64,000 bases of DNA from Arthrobacter pascens. Its GTDB lineage: Bacteria > Actinomycetota > Actinomycetes > Actinomycetales > Micrococcaceae. A model generated the notes under the pieces. The model was given only the letters and a program-made list of their open reading frames with translations. It searched no databases and was not told the DNA's origin. The stretch spans positions 558,001-622,000 of the forward strand of contig NZ_JAUSXF010000001.1 in the NCBI RefSeq assembly GCF_030816475.1. The letters are read 5' to 3'. Below, one piece after another: positions 41,885-49,660 of this stretch (position 1 is the first letter of the stretch; each line of letters starts with the position of its first letter). The translations under genes were made by a program, and so were the position numbers.

Positions 41885-42916
41885 ATGTCGCAGCTGACAG
41901 ATGCCCTGACCTCGAAGACCGCTACCGGCAACGGTGCCGGAGCGGAGCCCGGAACGGGCAAGCACGGCAGAAGTCCCGGTAAGAAGCCGGGGAAGGCGCC
42001 GAAGATTCCACAGGGCAGGTTCTCAGTCCATTTCGCCCATTACAAATGGCTGTACCTCCTGCTCCTGCCCGGCGTGATCTATTTCGCGGTCTTCCGCTAC
42101 GCCCCCATGTACGGCGTCAGCATTGCGTTCAAGGACTACGTACCGTTCCTGGGCGTTAACGGCAGCCAGTGGGTGGGCTTCCAACATTTCGAGGACTTTT
42201 TCAGCAATCCCGATTTCCCCCGGCTGCTGGGCAACACGCTGATCCTGGCTGCCCTGAGCCTCCTGGTGGCCTTTCCGCTGACCATCATCCTCGCGCTCCT
42301 GTTGAACGAGGTCCGGCTCAGTATCCTCAAACGGACTGTGCAGACCCTCGTTTACATTCCGCACTTCCTGTCCTGGACTATCGTGGCGTCCTTGAGCTTC
42401 CTGCTGTTCGCGCTGGATATCGGACCGCTCTTCCAGTTCATCAATGGATTGCTGGGAACCCATATCGACATCCTTTCCGGCCCGAACTGGTTCCGGCCAC
42501 TCATTGTGCTCCAGGACATCTGGAAGAACACCGGCTGGGGGACCATCATCTTCCTGGCGGCCCTTTCCACGGTGGACCAGGACCAGTATGAGGCCGCCAT
42601 CATCGACGGCGCCGGCCGGTTCCGCCGGGTCTGGCACATCACGCTGCCCGGGATCCGGAGCACCATTATTGTGATGCTGATCCTGGCCATCGGGCAGATG
42701 CTGAACACCGGCTTCGAACAGATCTACCTGATGACCAACGCCCTTAACCGCAGCGTGGCCGACGTCTTCGACACCTACGTGTACTTCGTAGGCATCACCC
42801 AGGGCGCCTACAGCTACAGCACCGCCGTCGGACTTTTCAAGTCCGTGGTGGGGATCGTGCTGATCTTCGGCACCAACTGGCTGGCCAAGCGATTCAACCA
42901 GAGCGGACTGTTCTAA
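41885..42916 (+). CDS. lplB: LplB/YteP-type ABC permease
   Basis: A 343-residue permease with a proline/lysine-rich 45-residue lead and six membrane helices beginning at WLYLLLLPGVIYFAVFRYAP. The motif YGVSIAFKDY near residue 80 and the EAA loop YEAAIIDGAGRFRRVWHITLPGI are characteristic of the LplB/YteP branch, which imports rhamnogalacturonan oligosaccharides. A near-perfect AAAGGAGG lies seven bases before the ATG. Its TAA overlaps the next permease start as TAATG. Confidence 0.93.
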   Translation: MSQLTDALTSKTATGNGAGAEPGTGKHGRSPGKKPGKAPKIPQGRFSVHFAHYKWLYLLLLPGVIYFAVFRYAPMYGVSIAFKDYVPFLGVNGSQWVGFQHFEDFFSNPDFPRLLGNTLILAALSLLVAFPLTIILALLLNEVRLSILKRTVQTLVYIPHFLSWTIVASLSFLLFALDIGPLFQFINGLLGTHIDILSGPNWFRPLIVLQDIWKNTGWGTIIFLAALSTVDQDQYEAAIIDGAGRFRRVWHITLPGIRSTIIVMLILAIGQMLNTGFEQIYLMTNALNRSVADVFDTYVYFVGITQGAYSYSTAVGLFKSVVGIVLIFGTNWLAKRFNQSGLF

Positions 42917-43788
42917 TGAAGATTCATAACACCCGGGGCGGCCGGATCTTCGATGCCGCCAACTACGTCTTCCTGGCACTGATCGGCATCATCACGCTGC
43001 TCCCGTTCGTCTATGTGTTCGCGGGTTCCTTCGCCAGCGAAGCCGAAATCACCCGCCGGGCATTTTTCGTCTGGCCCGAGCAGTTCAGCCTGGCATCCTA
43101 CGAATACATCTTCTCCACGCAGGCCTTCATCCGTGCCCTGGTCACCACAGTCCTGGTCACCGCGGTAGGCACACTGATCCAGCTGATCCTCACAGTGACC
43201 ATGGCCTACCCGCTGGCCAAGCGGAACCTGCGGGGCCGCCAGCTGATCCTGAGCCTGGTGGTGTTTGCGATGGTCTTCTCCGGCGGAATGATCCCCACCT
43301 TCCTGGTGGTCAAGGACCTGGGCCTGCTCAACACCTACTGGGCGCTCATCCTGCCCGCTGCCATCAACCCTTTTAGCCTGATCATCATCAAGAACTTCTT
43401 CCAGGAACTGCCGGCGGAGCTGGAGGAATCCGCCAAGATGGACGGCGCCACGGAAGTCGGAATCCTGTGGCGGATCCTGCTGCCGCTGTCCAAGCCGGTG
43501 CTGGCGACGTTCGCGCTGTTCTACGCGGTGGGCATCTGGAACGACTTCATGTCACCGCTGCTGTATCTCAGTGACAATTCCAAATGGACCCTGCAGATGT
43601 ACCTGCGCCAGGTCACGGCCGCCAGTGATCTCCTGGGTACGGGGAACGTGGACCCGGCCTACGTCCCGCCGGAACAGGGCATCAAGTTCGCCGTCATCGT
43701 GGTGGCAACCCTGCCCATCCTGATCTTCTACCCGTTCCTCCAGAAGCACTTTGCCAAGGGCATGCTGATCGGCTCTGTCAAGGGCTAA
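42916..43788 (+). CDS. lplC: LplC/YtcP-type ABC permease
   Basis: The 290-residue partner permease begins with a short cytoplasmic lead and the helix FLALIGIITLLPFVYVFAGSFAS. It contains the LplC/YtcP motif FSGGMIPTFLVVKDLGLLNTYWALILP near residue 118 and an EAA loop ELEESAKMDGATEVGILWRILLPLS. A single-base overlap with lplB ensures coupled translation. No ATPase gene accompanies the set, as is usual for this subfamily, which shares MsmX/MsmK-type ATPases. Confidence 0.93.
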   Translation: MKIHNTRGGRIFDAANYVFLALIGIITLLPFVYVFAGSFASEAEITRRAFFVWPEQFSLASYEYIFSTQAFIRALVTTVLVTAVGTLIQLILTVTMAYPLAKRNLRGRQLILSLVVFAMVFSGGMIPTFLVVKDLGLLNTYWALILPAAINPFSLIIIKNFFQELPAELEESAKMDGATEVGILWRILLPLSKPVLATFALFYAVGIWNDFMSPLLYLSDNSKWTLQMYLRQVTAASDLLGTGNVDPAYVPPEQGIKFAVIVVATLPILIFYPFLQKHFAKGMLIGSVKG

Positions 43789-43840
43789 GCCGGTCGAGCG
43801 GGTCCGCCTGTCATCGAAATCCAGCAACAGAAAGCACAGC

Positions 43841-44590
43841 ATGAAAATACTGCTCGCCGGCGATTCCACGGTGGCCAACTGCCCCACCCACGAATATCCC
43901 ATGAGCGGCTGGGGTGCCCATTTGCCCCGGCACGTGTACTCCTGGGCTGCCGTGCATAACTTCGCCAAGGGCGGAGCCAGTACCGAATCCTTCCGGACAG
44001 AAAGGCTCTGGGACCAGCTCCTGCACGCTGCGGAAGAAGGCGACCTGGTGCTGATGCAGTTCGGGCACAACGACCAGAAGAACCTCCACCTTGCCGCAAG
44101 GACCGGGTATGCCGCGAACCTGCGGACGATGGTTGCAGAAGTCCAGGCTCTCGGCGCCGTTCCGGTGCTTTGCACCCCAGTGGAGCGGCGGCACTTCCAG
44201 GACCCTCCGCGTCCGGCTGCGCCAGCCGTCCTGGAGGAATCCCTCGAAGACTACCCTGAGGTGGTCCGCGAAATCGCGCTTGAGCTGCAGCTGTCCCTCA
44301 TCGACCTCAACAGCTGGACCCGCGCCCTGTACGTCCGGCTCGGGCCTGAAGAGTCAAAGTCACTCTTCTGCCACTTCGCACCGGGAGAGCACGCCTACTG
44401 GCCTGCCGGGCTGGCTGACAACACCCATTTCTCACAGCGGGGCGCCGGGCTGGTCGCCGCGTACGTGGCAGGGCAGTTGACAGTTCTCCGCTTCGGTCAG
44501 GACCAGGGCGAGGCCACGTCATCCGAAGGCCCCGGACGGGCCGGAACTGACCCGGCGTCACTGATAACGACGACGGCGGGACCGGCCTAG
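43841..44590 (+). CDS. Rhamnogalacturonan acetylesterase (SGNH hydrolase)
   Basis: A 249-residue SGNH-fold esterase that removes acetyl groups from rhamnogalacturonan oligosaccharides (YesT/RhgT-like). The catalytic serine S9 is in LAGDSTVAN, the oxyanion glycine is in FAKGGAST, the asparagine is in FGHNDQK near residue 69, and the dyad D193/H196 is in ADNTHFSQRG. No signal peptide is present, so it acts in the cytoplasm after uptake by the preceding transporter. Its last base is the first base of the yesU GTG start. Confidence 0.9.
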   Translation: MKILLAGDSTVANCPTHEYPMSGWGAHLPRHVYSWAAVHNFAKGGASTESFRTERLWDQLLHAAEEGDLVLMQFGHNDQKNLHLAARTGYAANLRTMVAEVQALGAVPVLCTPVERRHFQDPPRPAAPAVLEESLEDYPEVVREIALELQLSLIDLNSWTRALYVRLGPEESKSLFCHFAPGEHAYWPAGLADNTHFSQRGAGLVAAYVAGQLTVLRFGQDQGEATSSEGPGRAGTDPASLITTTAGPA

Positions 44591-45261
44591 TGGGGACGGC
44601 CAGGGTTAAGGGGGAGGTGCTGTACAGCAACCCGCTGGCCGGCCCCGACGACGTCGCTGACTGGGTAGCGGAGGGGCCGCTTAAGCTGGCAGGCGGCCGG
44701 GGTGCTTTGCAGCTCTCCGGGTTCCTGGATGATGAAGAGTTCGGCGACCACGCGCACTGGACCTTCTGGTGCCCCGTGGAGTTTCCGGATGGCGTCCGGA
44801 TCAGCTGGGAGTTCCTGCCGCTGGCGGAGCCGGGACTGGCGATGGTTTTCTTTTCGGCCTCAGGTCACGGCGGACTGGACCTCTTCTCGCCCCGGCTCGC
44901 GCCGCGAACCGGCCACTATCCTCAGTACCACTCAGGGGACCTCGACGCCCTACACATCTCCTATTTCCGGCACAAGCACGCGGAAGAACGGGCCTTCCGG
45001 ACGTGCAACCTGCGCAAGAGCGCTGGCTTTGAGCTCGTGGCCCAAGCAGCCGATCCTTTGCCGCCGGCCGGGGATGCGCTGGATTTCTACCGGATGGAAC
45101 TGGTCAAGGACGGCCCGCTGGTGGAGTTCTCCATCAACGGGTTGCCTGTACTCGCCTGGACGGATCCGGGAGGCCAGGTGCTGGGCGGAGGGTACTTCGG
45201 GTTCCGGCAGATGGCCCCGCTGCGGGCCGGATACAGGAATCTTGTTGTCGCGAGACTCTAG
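44590..45261 (+). CDS. yesU: YesU-family protein (DUF1961)
   Basis: The 223-residue protein matches DUF1961, a beta-sandwich found in pectin and rhamnogalacturonan clusters: LYSNPLAGPDDVADWVAEGP, HWTFWCPVEFPDGVRISWEFLP, GHYPQYHSGDLDALHISYFRHK and GGYFGFRQMAPLRAGYRNLVV. It resembles concanavalin-like lectin folds; the enzymatic role, if any, is not established. The GTG start overlaps the esterase stop by one base. It converges on the next minus-strand gene with only 5 bp between stops. Confidence 0.85.
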   Translation: MGTARVKGEVLYSNPLAGPDDVADWVAEGPLKLAGGRGALQLSGFLDDEEFGDHAHWTFWCPVEFPDGVRISWEFLPLAEPGLAMVFFSASGHGGLDLFSPRLAPRTGHYPQYHSGDLDALHISYFRHKHAEERAFRTCNLRKSAGFELVAQAADPLPPAGDALDFYRMELVKDGPLVEFSINGLPVLAWTDPGGQVLGGGYFGFRQMAPLRAGYRNLVVARL

Positions 45262-45266
45262 GGGTT

Positions 45267-45872
45267 TCATCTCCGGATGCCGAGGGTGGCGATGAGGTCC
45301 TCGTGCACCTCGAACCATATGCGGTGGAACGAGTCCCGGTCTGTAGCTGTGTACCAGCCAGGGTCTGTGGCTGCATTGGCTACTGCCTGCTCAAGGCGTT
45401 TCGTGTATCCGCTGAACCTCGGTAACACCGCCGTCAGGCGGGCTTTCAGAGCGCGGAGGGCGGTCAGGGCCCGGGTGAAGGTGAGTTGTGTTTCCTCGTC
45501 GATCCCGTCGTTTTGCTGACGCCGGCCGGAGATCCACTGGAGTTGCAGCTTGCTGCAGGCAGCTACGACGTCGTTGTTCACCGGTGAAAATTCCGCCTGC
45601 ACGGCGGTGACCGGCTGGTGGGCGCCAGCAGCGTTCAGCTCTTCAGCCAGGAGCCGTTCGTTTTCCGCCCTGCCGGCGACAGTCAGGGACCAGCCCCCGC
45701 TTCCGGCGAATGAGGCCCGCGTTGCCCACCCGTTGCAACCTGCATCAATCAGGAGCCCTTCGACGCCGAGGGGATCCTGGCCGAACCGTTCCGCGACCGG
45801 CTCGGTGTCCGCGAAGCCGAGCAGCCTCATGGCGTGGAGTGTGAGCAGCAGAGATGGCTGCCGGGGGCTCAT
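45267..45872 (-). CDS. Putative winged-helix protein of the PEP-swivel cassette
   Basis: The 201-residue protein has an N-terminal winged-helix-like segment (residues 5-78: LLLTLHAMRLLGFADTEPVA, GVEGLLIDAGCNGWATRASF, GGWSLTVAGRAENERLLAEEL), followed by a helical half rich in arginine (FTRALTALRALKARLTAVLPRF, then YTATDRDSFHRIWFEVHEDL). It has no signal peptide or membrane segment. It is coupled to the PEP-utilising domain gene by an ATGA overlap. DNA binding or interaction with the swivel protein are both possible; I do not recognise a named family. Confidence 0.55.
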   Translation of the reverse strand: MSPRQPSLLLTLHAMRLLGFADTEPVAERFGQDPLGVEGLLIDAGCNGWATRASFAGSGGWSLTVAGRAENERLLAEELNAAGAHQPVTAVQAEFSPVNNDVVAACSKLQLQWISGRRQQNDGIDEETQLTFTRALTALRALKARLTAVLPRFSGYTKRLEQAVANAATDPGWYTATDRDSFHRIWFEVHEDLIATLGIRR

Positions 45873-46267
45873 GGTGGAGCCCCGCCGGGATTGCGCGGAT
45901 CCTGGTGGACGGTTCCATGTGTTCCGTCCACCAACAGCCTTGTTCCGGGCCTGATACGGGTCAGGGCGTCGGTGATCCCCACGACGGCGGGTATGCGATA
46001 TTCACGGGCGACGATTGCGGCGTGGGACAGCACACCGCCTGTTTCCGTGATCACCGCAGCGGCCATCCCGAACAGCGGTGTCCAAGCGGGGTCGGTCGTG
46101 TGGCATACCAGGACGTCGCCAGGCCTTACGGCGGAAAACTGATCCACGCTGCGGATGGTCGGTGCCGTCCCGGTGGTGATACCGGGGCTGGCGCCGATTC
46201 CGGTGAGAACCGCGTTCGAAGGATCGATACTTTCCGTTGCGTCCGGGTCGGGAGGGGTGGAGTTCAC
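45869..46267 (-). CDS. Free-standing PEP-utilising enzyme mobile (swivel) domain
   Basis: The 132-residue product corresponds to the phosphohistidine swivel domain of PEP synthase, PPDK and enzyme I: GIGASPGITTGTAPTIRS, then VRPGDVLVCHTTDPAWTPLFGMAAAVI and the phosphorylatable histidine in ETGGVLSHAAIVAREYRIPAVVG. In these multidomain enzymes the swivel moves phosphate between a nucleotide-binding and a PEP/pyruvate-binding domain. Here it stands alone, as in HPr-like or split systems, and no partner domain is coded nearby. It is the middle gene of three tightly packed minus-strand genes. Confidence 0.85.
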   Translation of the reverse strand: MNSTPPDPDATESIDPSNAVLTGIGASPGITTGTAPTIRSVDQFSAVRPGDVLVCHTTDPAWTPLFGMAAAVITETGGVLSHAAIVAREYRIPAVVGITDALTRIRPGTRLLVDGTHGTVHQDPRNPGGAPP

Positions 46268-46268
46268 C

Positions 46269-46685
46269 TCAGCCCGCCAGACCTGTGTCGTGCCTGCCGG
46301 ACAGCCGGTCGAGCCGCTGCTGGGCGGCCTGGGCGGAGCGAAGGCCGAGGCTTCCGGCGATCTGGGGCCAGGTCAGTCCTTCCGCGCGTGCAAGGAACAA
46401 AAGCGCGGTTTCCAAGGCATCCACCTCCGCCCGGGCGGCGGAAAGCAAGGTGAGTCCTGCACGGATGTCCGCGGTATCCACTGACTCTCCCCGCCCGGGG
46501 CCGGTGGCCCGCCACAGGACGTGCTGGACGAGGTCCGTCGCGGAAGGCGGTTGCTTGCCAGCCAGCCAGGGGCGGGGCGGCAGTTCAGATGCGCCCCTTT
46601 CCAGCAACGTGCGCGTCGCCTGGGTCTGACGGGCGGCGTCCTCAAAGTCGCCGGCGCCGGTTTCGGCTCCCTGGGCCTCGTTCAT
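46269..46685 (-). CDS. Small helix-turn-helix-like protein of the PEP-swivel cassette
   Basis: The 138-residue protein is helical and ends in a helix-turn-helix-like segment (residues 95-130: LFLARAEGLTWPQIAGSLGLRSAQAAQQRLDRLS) that resembles the recognition region of small DNA-binding proteins. The middle holds DIRAGLTLLSAARAEVDALETALLFL, a possible dimerisation helix. The ATG at 46685 has GGAG with good spacing, better than the ATG at 46697. It is followed, one base past its stop, by the swivel-domain gene. Family not recognised. Confidence 0.55.
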   Translation of the reverse strand: MNEAQGAETGAGDFEDAARQTQATRTLLERGASELPPRPWLAGKQPPSATDLVQHVLWRATGPGRGESVDTADIRAGLTLLSAARAEVDALETALLFLARAEGLTWPQIAGSLGLRSAQAAQQRLDRLSGRHDTGLAG

Positions 46686-46823
46686 ACCCCACTCCATCTC
46701 CCGTCGGCGTCGTTCGGACTGAACCTACAGCTTCCGCAGCAACAGGATGTTGTCAACAAAGTGTTGAGGCTCTGGAGCAGACTGGCGGGCAATAACCCGG
46801 GGCGAATAACCAGGTCGGGGCGC

Positions 46824-47345
46824 TTAGCGGGGGCTGATCGCGGCGGAAAGCAGCCGATCAAAGCTGGCGGTCCCGCTCTCGGGAGGGATTGCCGTCATGA
46901 CCACAAGCCATTTCCCGGCAGCATTCTTCTCCAATATCGGAGCCCGTTCCACATGCAGTTTCAACCCGGGCACGCCGTCGACGGTGAGGGCATGCTGCTC
47001 TCCGCTTCTGACCAGCTGCCGAAAATGCCTGACTGAGAGTTGATCTCCGCGGTTCCCGGTCACCTCGACGATTGTGTCATTGACCCGCTTGGTAAGCCCC
47101 CGCAAATAGCTTCGCTGGCTGGAGATTGCAGGAACCGTGAGAATCGCCGGAAAGATGACCGTGAACAATGCAATGGCACCGAAATTTCTGAGGATGGGCA
47201 TGAAGATCATGGAAACCAGGCAGAGGATCAAACCAATAATGCTGAGCAGGACGAACCTGACCGCCGGGTCATCGCCTGGTTTCTTGGACCAGCGCACGAC
47301 TATGACGCTGTTCGTTCCATGCTGGTCTTGCGCTGAATTCTCCAC
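46824..47345 (-). CDS. Hypothetical two-helix membrane protein
   Basis: The 173-residue protein has two adjacent hydrophobic helices at residues 30-75 (FVLLSIIGLILCLVSMIFM and IALFTVIFPAILTVPAI), followed by a soluble domain with basic start (SSQRSYLRGLTKRV) and a strand-rich tail (HALTVDGVPGLKLHVERAPI, then KWLVVMTAIPP). One base separates its ATG from the stop of the upstream coiled-coil gene, so the two are translated together. I recognise no family. Codon use is less GC-biased than its neighbours, hinting at acquisition (impression, not measured). Confidence 0.6.
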   Translation of the reverse strand: MENSAQDQHGTNSVIVVRWSKKPGDDPAVRFVLLSIIGLILCLVSMIFMPILRNFGAIALFTVIFPAILTVPAISSQRSYLRGLTKRVNDTIVEVTGNRGDQLSVRHFRQLVRSGEQHALTVDGVPGLKLHVERAPILEKNAAGKWLVVMTAIPPESGTASFDRLLSAAISPR

Positions 47346-47346
47346 G

Positions 47347-47904
47347 CTAGTGCCCCTTTACCTCCATCAGTGCTTCAGCCAGGATGACTGCCTCACGTGC
47401 TTCCTTGAGATCGCTTCGCAGGCCCAGATCGGGAATGGTCGCGGCGGCCCCGGTAGGGCCGGCAAGTTCGGAAAAGGCCCTGCCCAGGTTTTCGCGGTCG
47501 TAAGACAGCATCCGGGACGAATTCAGCTTGGTTCTGCTGAGCTCAAGCTCCAGGAGCGACTTGTCGATTGCGTCCTGGCGTCGTTGCAAGAGCGACAACT
47601 TTTCCGTGAGTCGGAAAGCGCGGTTACGGAGCATGGATTCCATCTTCGCCGCCGTGTCGTGCAGCTCACGCAAAGCCGTGTATGTCTGCGGTGTTCCGGA
47701 ATGCCCGGCTAACTCTTCACTGACGTGGACTCGACGTCGTTCCCATTTCCGCACCGCCGACTGGTAGGGCACTAACAGCAGCGAGACTGCTTTCATCGCC
47801 TTGTCCACCGACCCGGCCCGCATGTTCAGGCTGGCCGTGGCGGCGTCCAGCCTCTGGAGGAACGCCGCGTAGCTATCGTGTGGGGGAGTGATCTCAGTCT
47901 TCAT
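47347..47904 (-). CDS. Hypothetical coiled-coil protein
   Basis: The 185-residue soluble protein is almost entirely helical, with heptad-like leucine and charged patterns (SYAAFLQRLDAATASLNMR, AFRLTEKLSLLQRRQDAIDK, SLLELELSRTKLN). No signal peptide or catalytic motif is visible. It forms a two-gene unit with the membrane protein at 46824, separated by one base. A structural or assembly partnership with that membrane protein is an inference from coupling only. Confidence 0.6.
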   Translation of the reverse strand: MKTEITPPHDSYAAFLQRLDAATASLNMRAGSVDKAMKAVSLLLVPYQSAVRKWERRRVHVSEELAGHSGTPQTYTALRELHDTAAKMESMLRNRAFRLTEKLSLLQRRQDAIDKSLLELELSRTKLNSSRMLSYDRENLGRAFSELAGPTGAAATIPDLGLRSDLKEAREAVILAEALMEVKGH

Positions 47905-48064
47905 GGGTCACCCGCCTTGGCCCCTGCGCTCCGCCGGGAAGCTCCCCGCGGTGCTTCGAAAGGCTCAGGCTGGCGGGAATTCCCTCGCCAAAAAGTGACC
48001 TGACCACTCATAGCAAGAGGATAGAGGCTCCCGGTCCTTTGTCATAGGCCCGGCGGGAAGTGCT

Positions 48065-49078
48065 CTAAGCCGGTCCGGTGCTGTGGCGCACCACGAGTTC
48101 CGGCGTGAAGACCACCGCGCGGTGCCGGGCGGTGCTCGCCTCCACTTCTTCGGCAAGCAGTTCAATGGCGGTACGTCCGATGGCCTCTGTGGGCTGGCGG
48201 ATCGAGGAAAGCGGCACCACGGCAGAGACTGCAAAGTCGATATCGTCGTAGCCGATCAATGCGATGTCCTCAGGGATCCTGAGCGTGTGCGTCATGGTGA
48301 GGGACTGCATGACGCCGAGGGCCAGAAGATCGTTGGCGCAGAAGATGCCGTCAGGGAGTTCGGCGCGGTGGCGTTCCACCAGCATGTTTCCCACGCTCCG
48401 GCCCGCGAGCACGGTCTGCCCCTCCGAATCAAGGACCTCCAGGGTGGCATCCTGCTCCTCCTTGACGGCCCGGCGAGCACCCTGCAGGCGGTCAGCCACC
48501 TGACGGATGGAGGCGGGACCGCCAACAAACGCAAGCCGACGGCGGCCGGTGTCCAACAGGTGGCGGGCGGCAAGGTACCCGCCGGCGTCGTCGTCTACGG
48601 AAACCGAGCTGTAGTGGTTCTCATCAGCGAGCCGGTCCACCAGGACCGTGGGGATGCCGCGCTCGCGGAGCTGGTCCAGCCGTTCAGTAACGTCACCCAC
48701 AGGCGAGATCAGCAGGCCCTGCACGCGCTGTTCCTGGAAGAGGTCGATGTAGTTGGCTTCGCGGCCGGCATTGTGTCCGCTGTCGCCCAGCAGCACAGCG
48801 CTGCCATGAAGGGCGGCGGCGTCCTCGGCCGCGCGAACCACCGAAGTAAAGAAGGGGTTTCCCACATCCAGGACAATCAGGCCGATGGTCCGGCTTTGGC
48901 CGGCACGCAACTGGCGGGCAGCATCGTTACGGATGAAGCCAAGTTCGTCGATTGCGCGCAGGACGCGGTCCTTGGTTCGCTGGGACACCCTGTCCGGGTA
49001 GTTCAGTACGTTGGAGACTGTGCCCACTGCCACGCTTGCGTGGGTTGCTACGTCCTTAATGCTGGCTGAACGACTCAT
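48065..49078 (-). CDS. LacI-family regulator, probable rhamnose regulator
   Basis: The 337-residue protein has a LacI helix-turn-helix (ASIKDVATHASVAVGTVSNVLNY) and hinge (NDAARQLRAGQSRTIGLI), then a sugar-binding effector domain (LDVGNPFFTSVVRAAEDAA, IFCANDLLALGVMQSL, DIALIGYDDIDFAVSAVVPLSSI). It is divergent from rhaM-rhaI-rhaEW-rhaB, with palindromic sites in the 151-bp gap, so control of rhamnose catabolism is likely. The start at 49078 (MSRSAS) follows GGAGGCACGAAGAAGA; upstream in-frame ATGs at 49096 and 49129 lack a better site. Confidence 0.85.
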   Translation of the reverse strand: MSRSASIKDVATHASVAVGTVSNVLNYPDRVSQRTKDRVLRAIDELGFIRNDAARQLRAGQSRTIGLIVLDVGNPFFTSVVRAAEDAAALHGSAVLLGDSGHNAGREANYIDLFQEQRVQGLLISPVGDVTERLDQLRERGIPTVLVDRLADENHYSSVSVDDDAGGYLAARHLLDTGRRRLAFVGGPASIRQVADRLQGARRAVKEEQDATLEVLDSEGQTVLAGRSVGNMLVERHRAELPDGIFCANDLLALGVMQSLTMTHTLRIPEDIALIGYDDIDFAVSAVVPLSSIRQPTEAIGRTAIELLAEEVEASTARHRAVVFTPELVVRHSTGPA

Positions 49079-49148
49079 TCTTCTTCGTGCCTCCATGTCG
49101 AGTCCCGTGCGTTCCCGCATGCCCATCAAACCGAGGTCGGGAAATTGC

Positions 49149-49178
49149 TTGACACCTGCTTAGCTTCCAGAGTACGTT
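49149..49178 (+). promoter_or_regulatory. Candidate rhaM promoter
   Basis: TTGACA at 49149-49154 is a consensus -35. TACGTT at 49173-49178, 18 bp further on, is a weak -10. The predicted start of transcription falls within the operators at 49178-49202, where a repressor would block it. Confidence 0.5.
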
Positions 49179-49202
49179 GAATCGTAACAATGAAACGATT
49201 CA
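49178..49202. promoter_or_regulatory. Paired rhamnose-regulator operators
   Basis: TGAATCGTAACA (49178-49189) and TGAAACGATTCA (49191-49202) are two related sites offset by 13 bp. Their outer halves TGAATCGT and ACGATTCA are also exact complements, giving a larger perfect inverted repeat. The position, between the LacI gene and rhaM, suggests regulation of both. Confidence 0.7.
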
Positions 49203-49229
49203 AAGAACGAGAAACCGGGGGAGTGTCGG

Positions 49230-49580
49230 ATGAGGGTATGTTTCCGCTCATCGGTCCAGCCAGCGCTGATCGATGAGTACCGGCGCCGGCACGCGGCAGT
49301 CTGGCCAGAGATGCTCAGAGCGCTCAACGACGCGGGGTGGAACAACTACTCGCTGTTCCTTGCGGAGGACGGGCTCCTCGTGGGCTACGTGGAGTGCGAT
49401 GACTTCGACGCGGCCAGGGCACGTATGGCCCTCAAAGACGTGAATGCCCGCTGGCAGGCGGAAATGGCGACACTTTTCGAAGATTCCGGCCAGGCGCCTG
49501 ACGAAGGGTTCCAGGTCCTAGAGGAAGTCTTCAACCTGGATGACCAGCTGGCTGCAGCCACCCGGAGCTCCAGCTCCTGA
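49230..49580 (+). CDS. rhaM: L-rhamnose mutarotase
   Basis: RhaM interconverts the alpha and beta anomers of L-rhamnose, supplying the form used by the isomerase. The 116-residue protein has the family pattern: MRVCFRSSVQPALIDEYRRRHAAVWPEM with the catalytic H21, then GWNNYSLFLAEDGLLVGYVECDDF and NARWQAEMATLFE with the conserved aromatic W. The C-terminus is a short serine/alanine tail. It begins the rha operon, 81 bp before rhaI. Confidence 0.93.
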   Translation: MRVCFRSSVQPALIDEYRRRHAAVWPEMLRALNDAGWNNYSLFLAEDGLLVGYVECDDFDAARARMALKDVNARWQAEMATLFEDSGQAPDEGFQVLEEVFNLDDQLAAATRSSSS

Positions 49581-49660
49581 AGCACGGCACCCCAGCAAAA
49601 GAGCTCCAGCAGCGGGGCGACAACAGACCACAGCATGACAAGACACCGGAAAGAACCATC

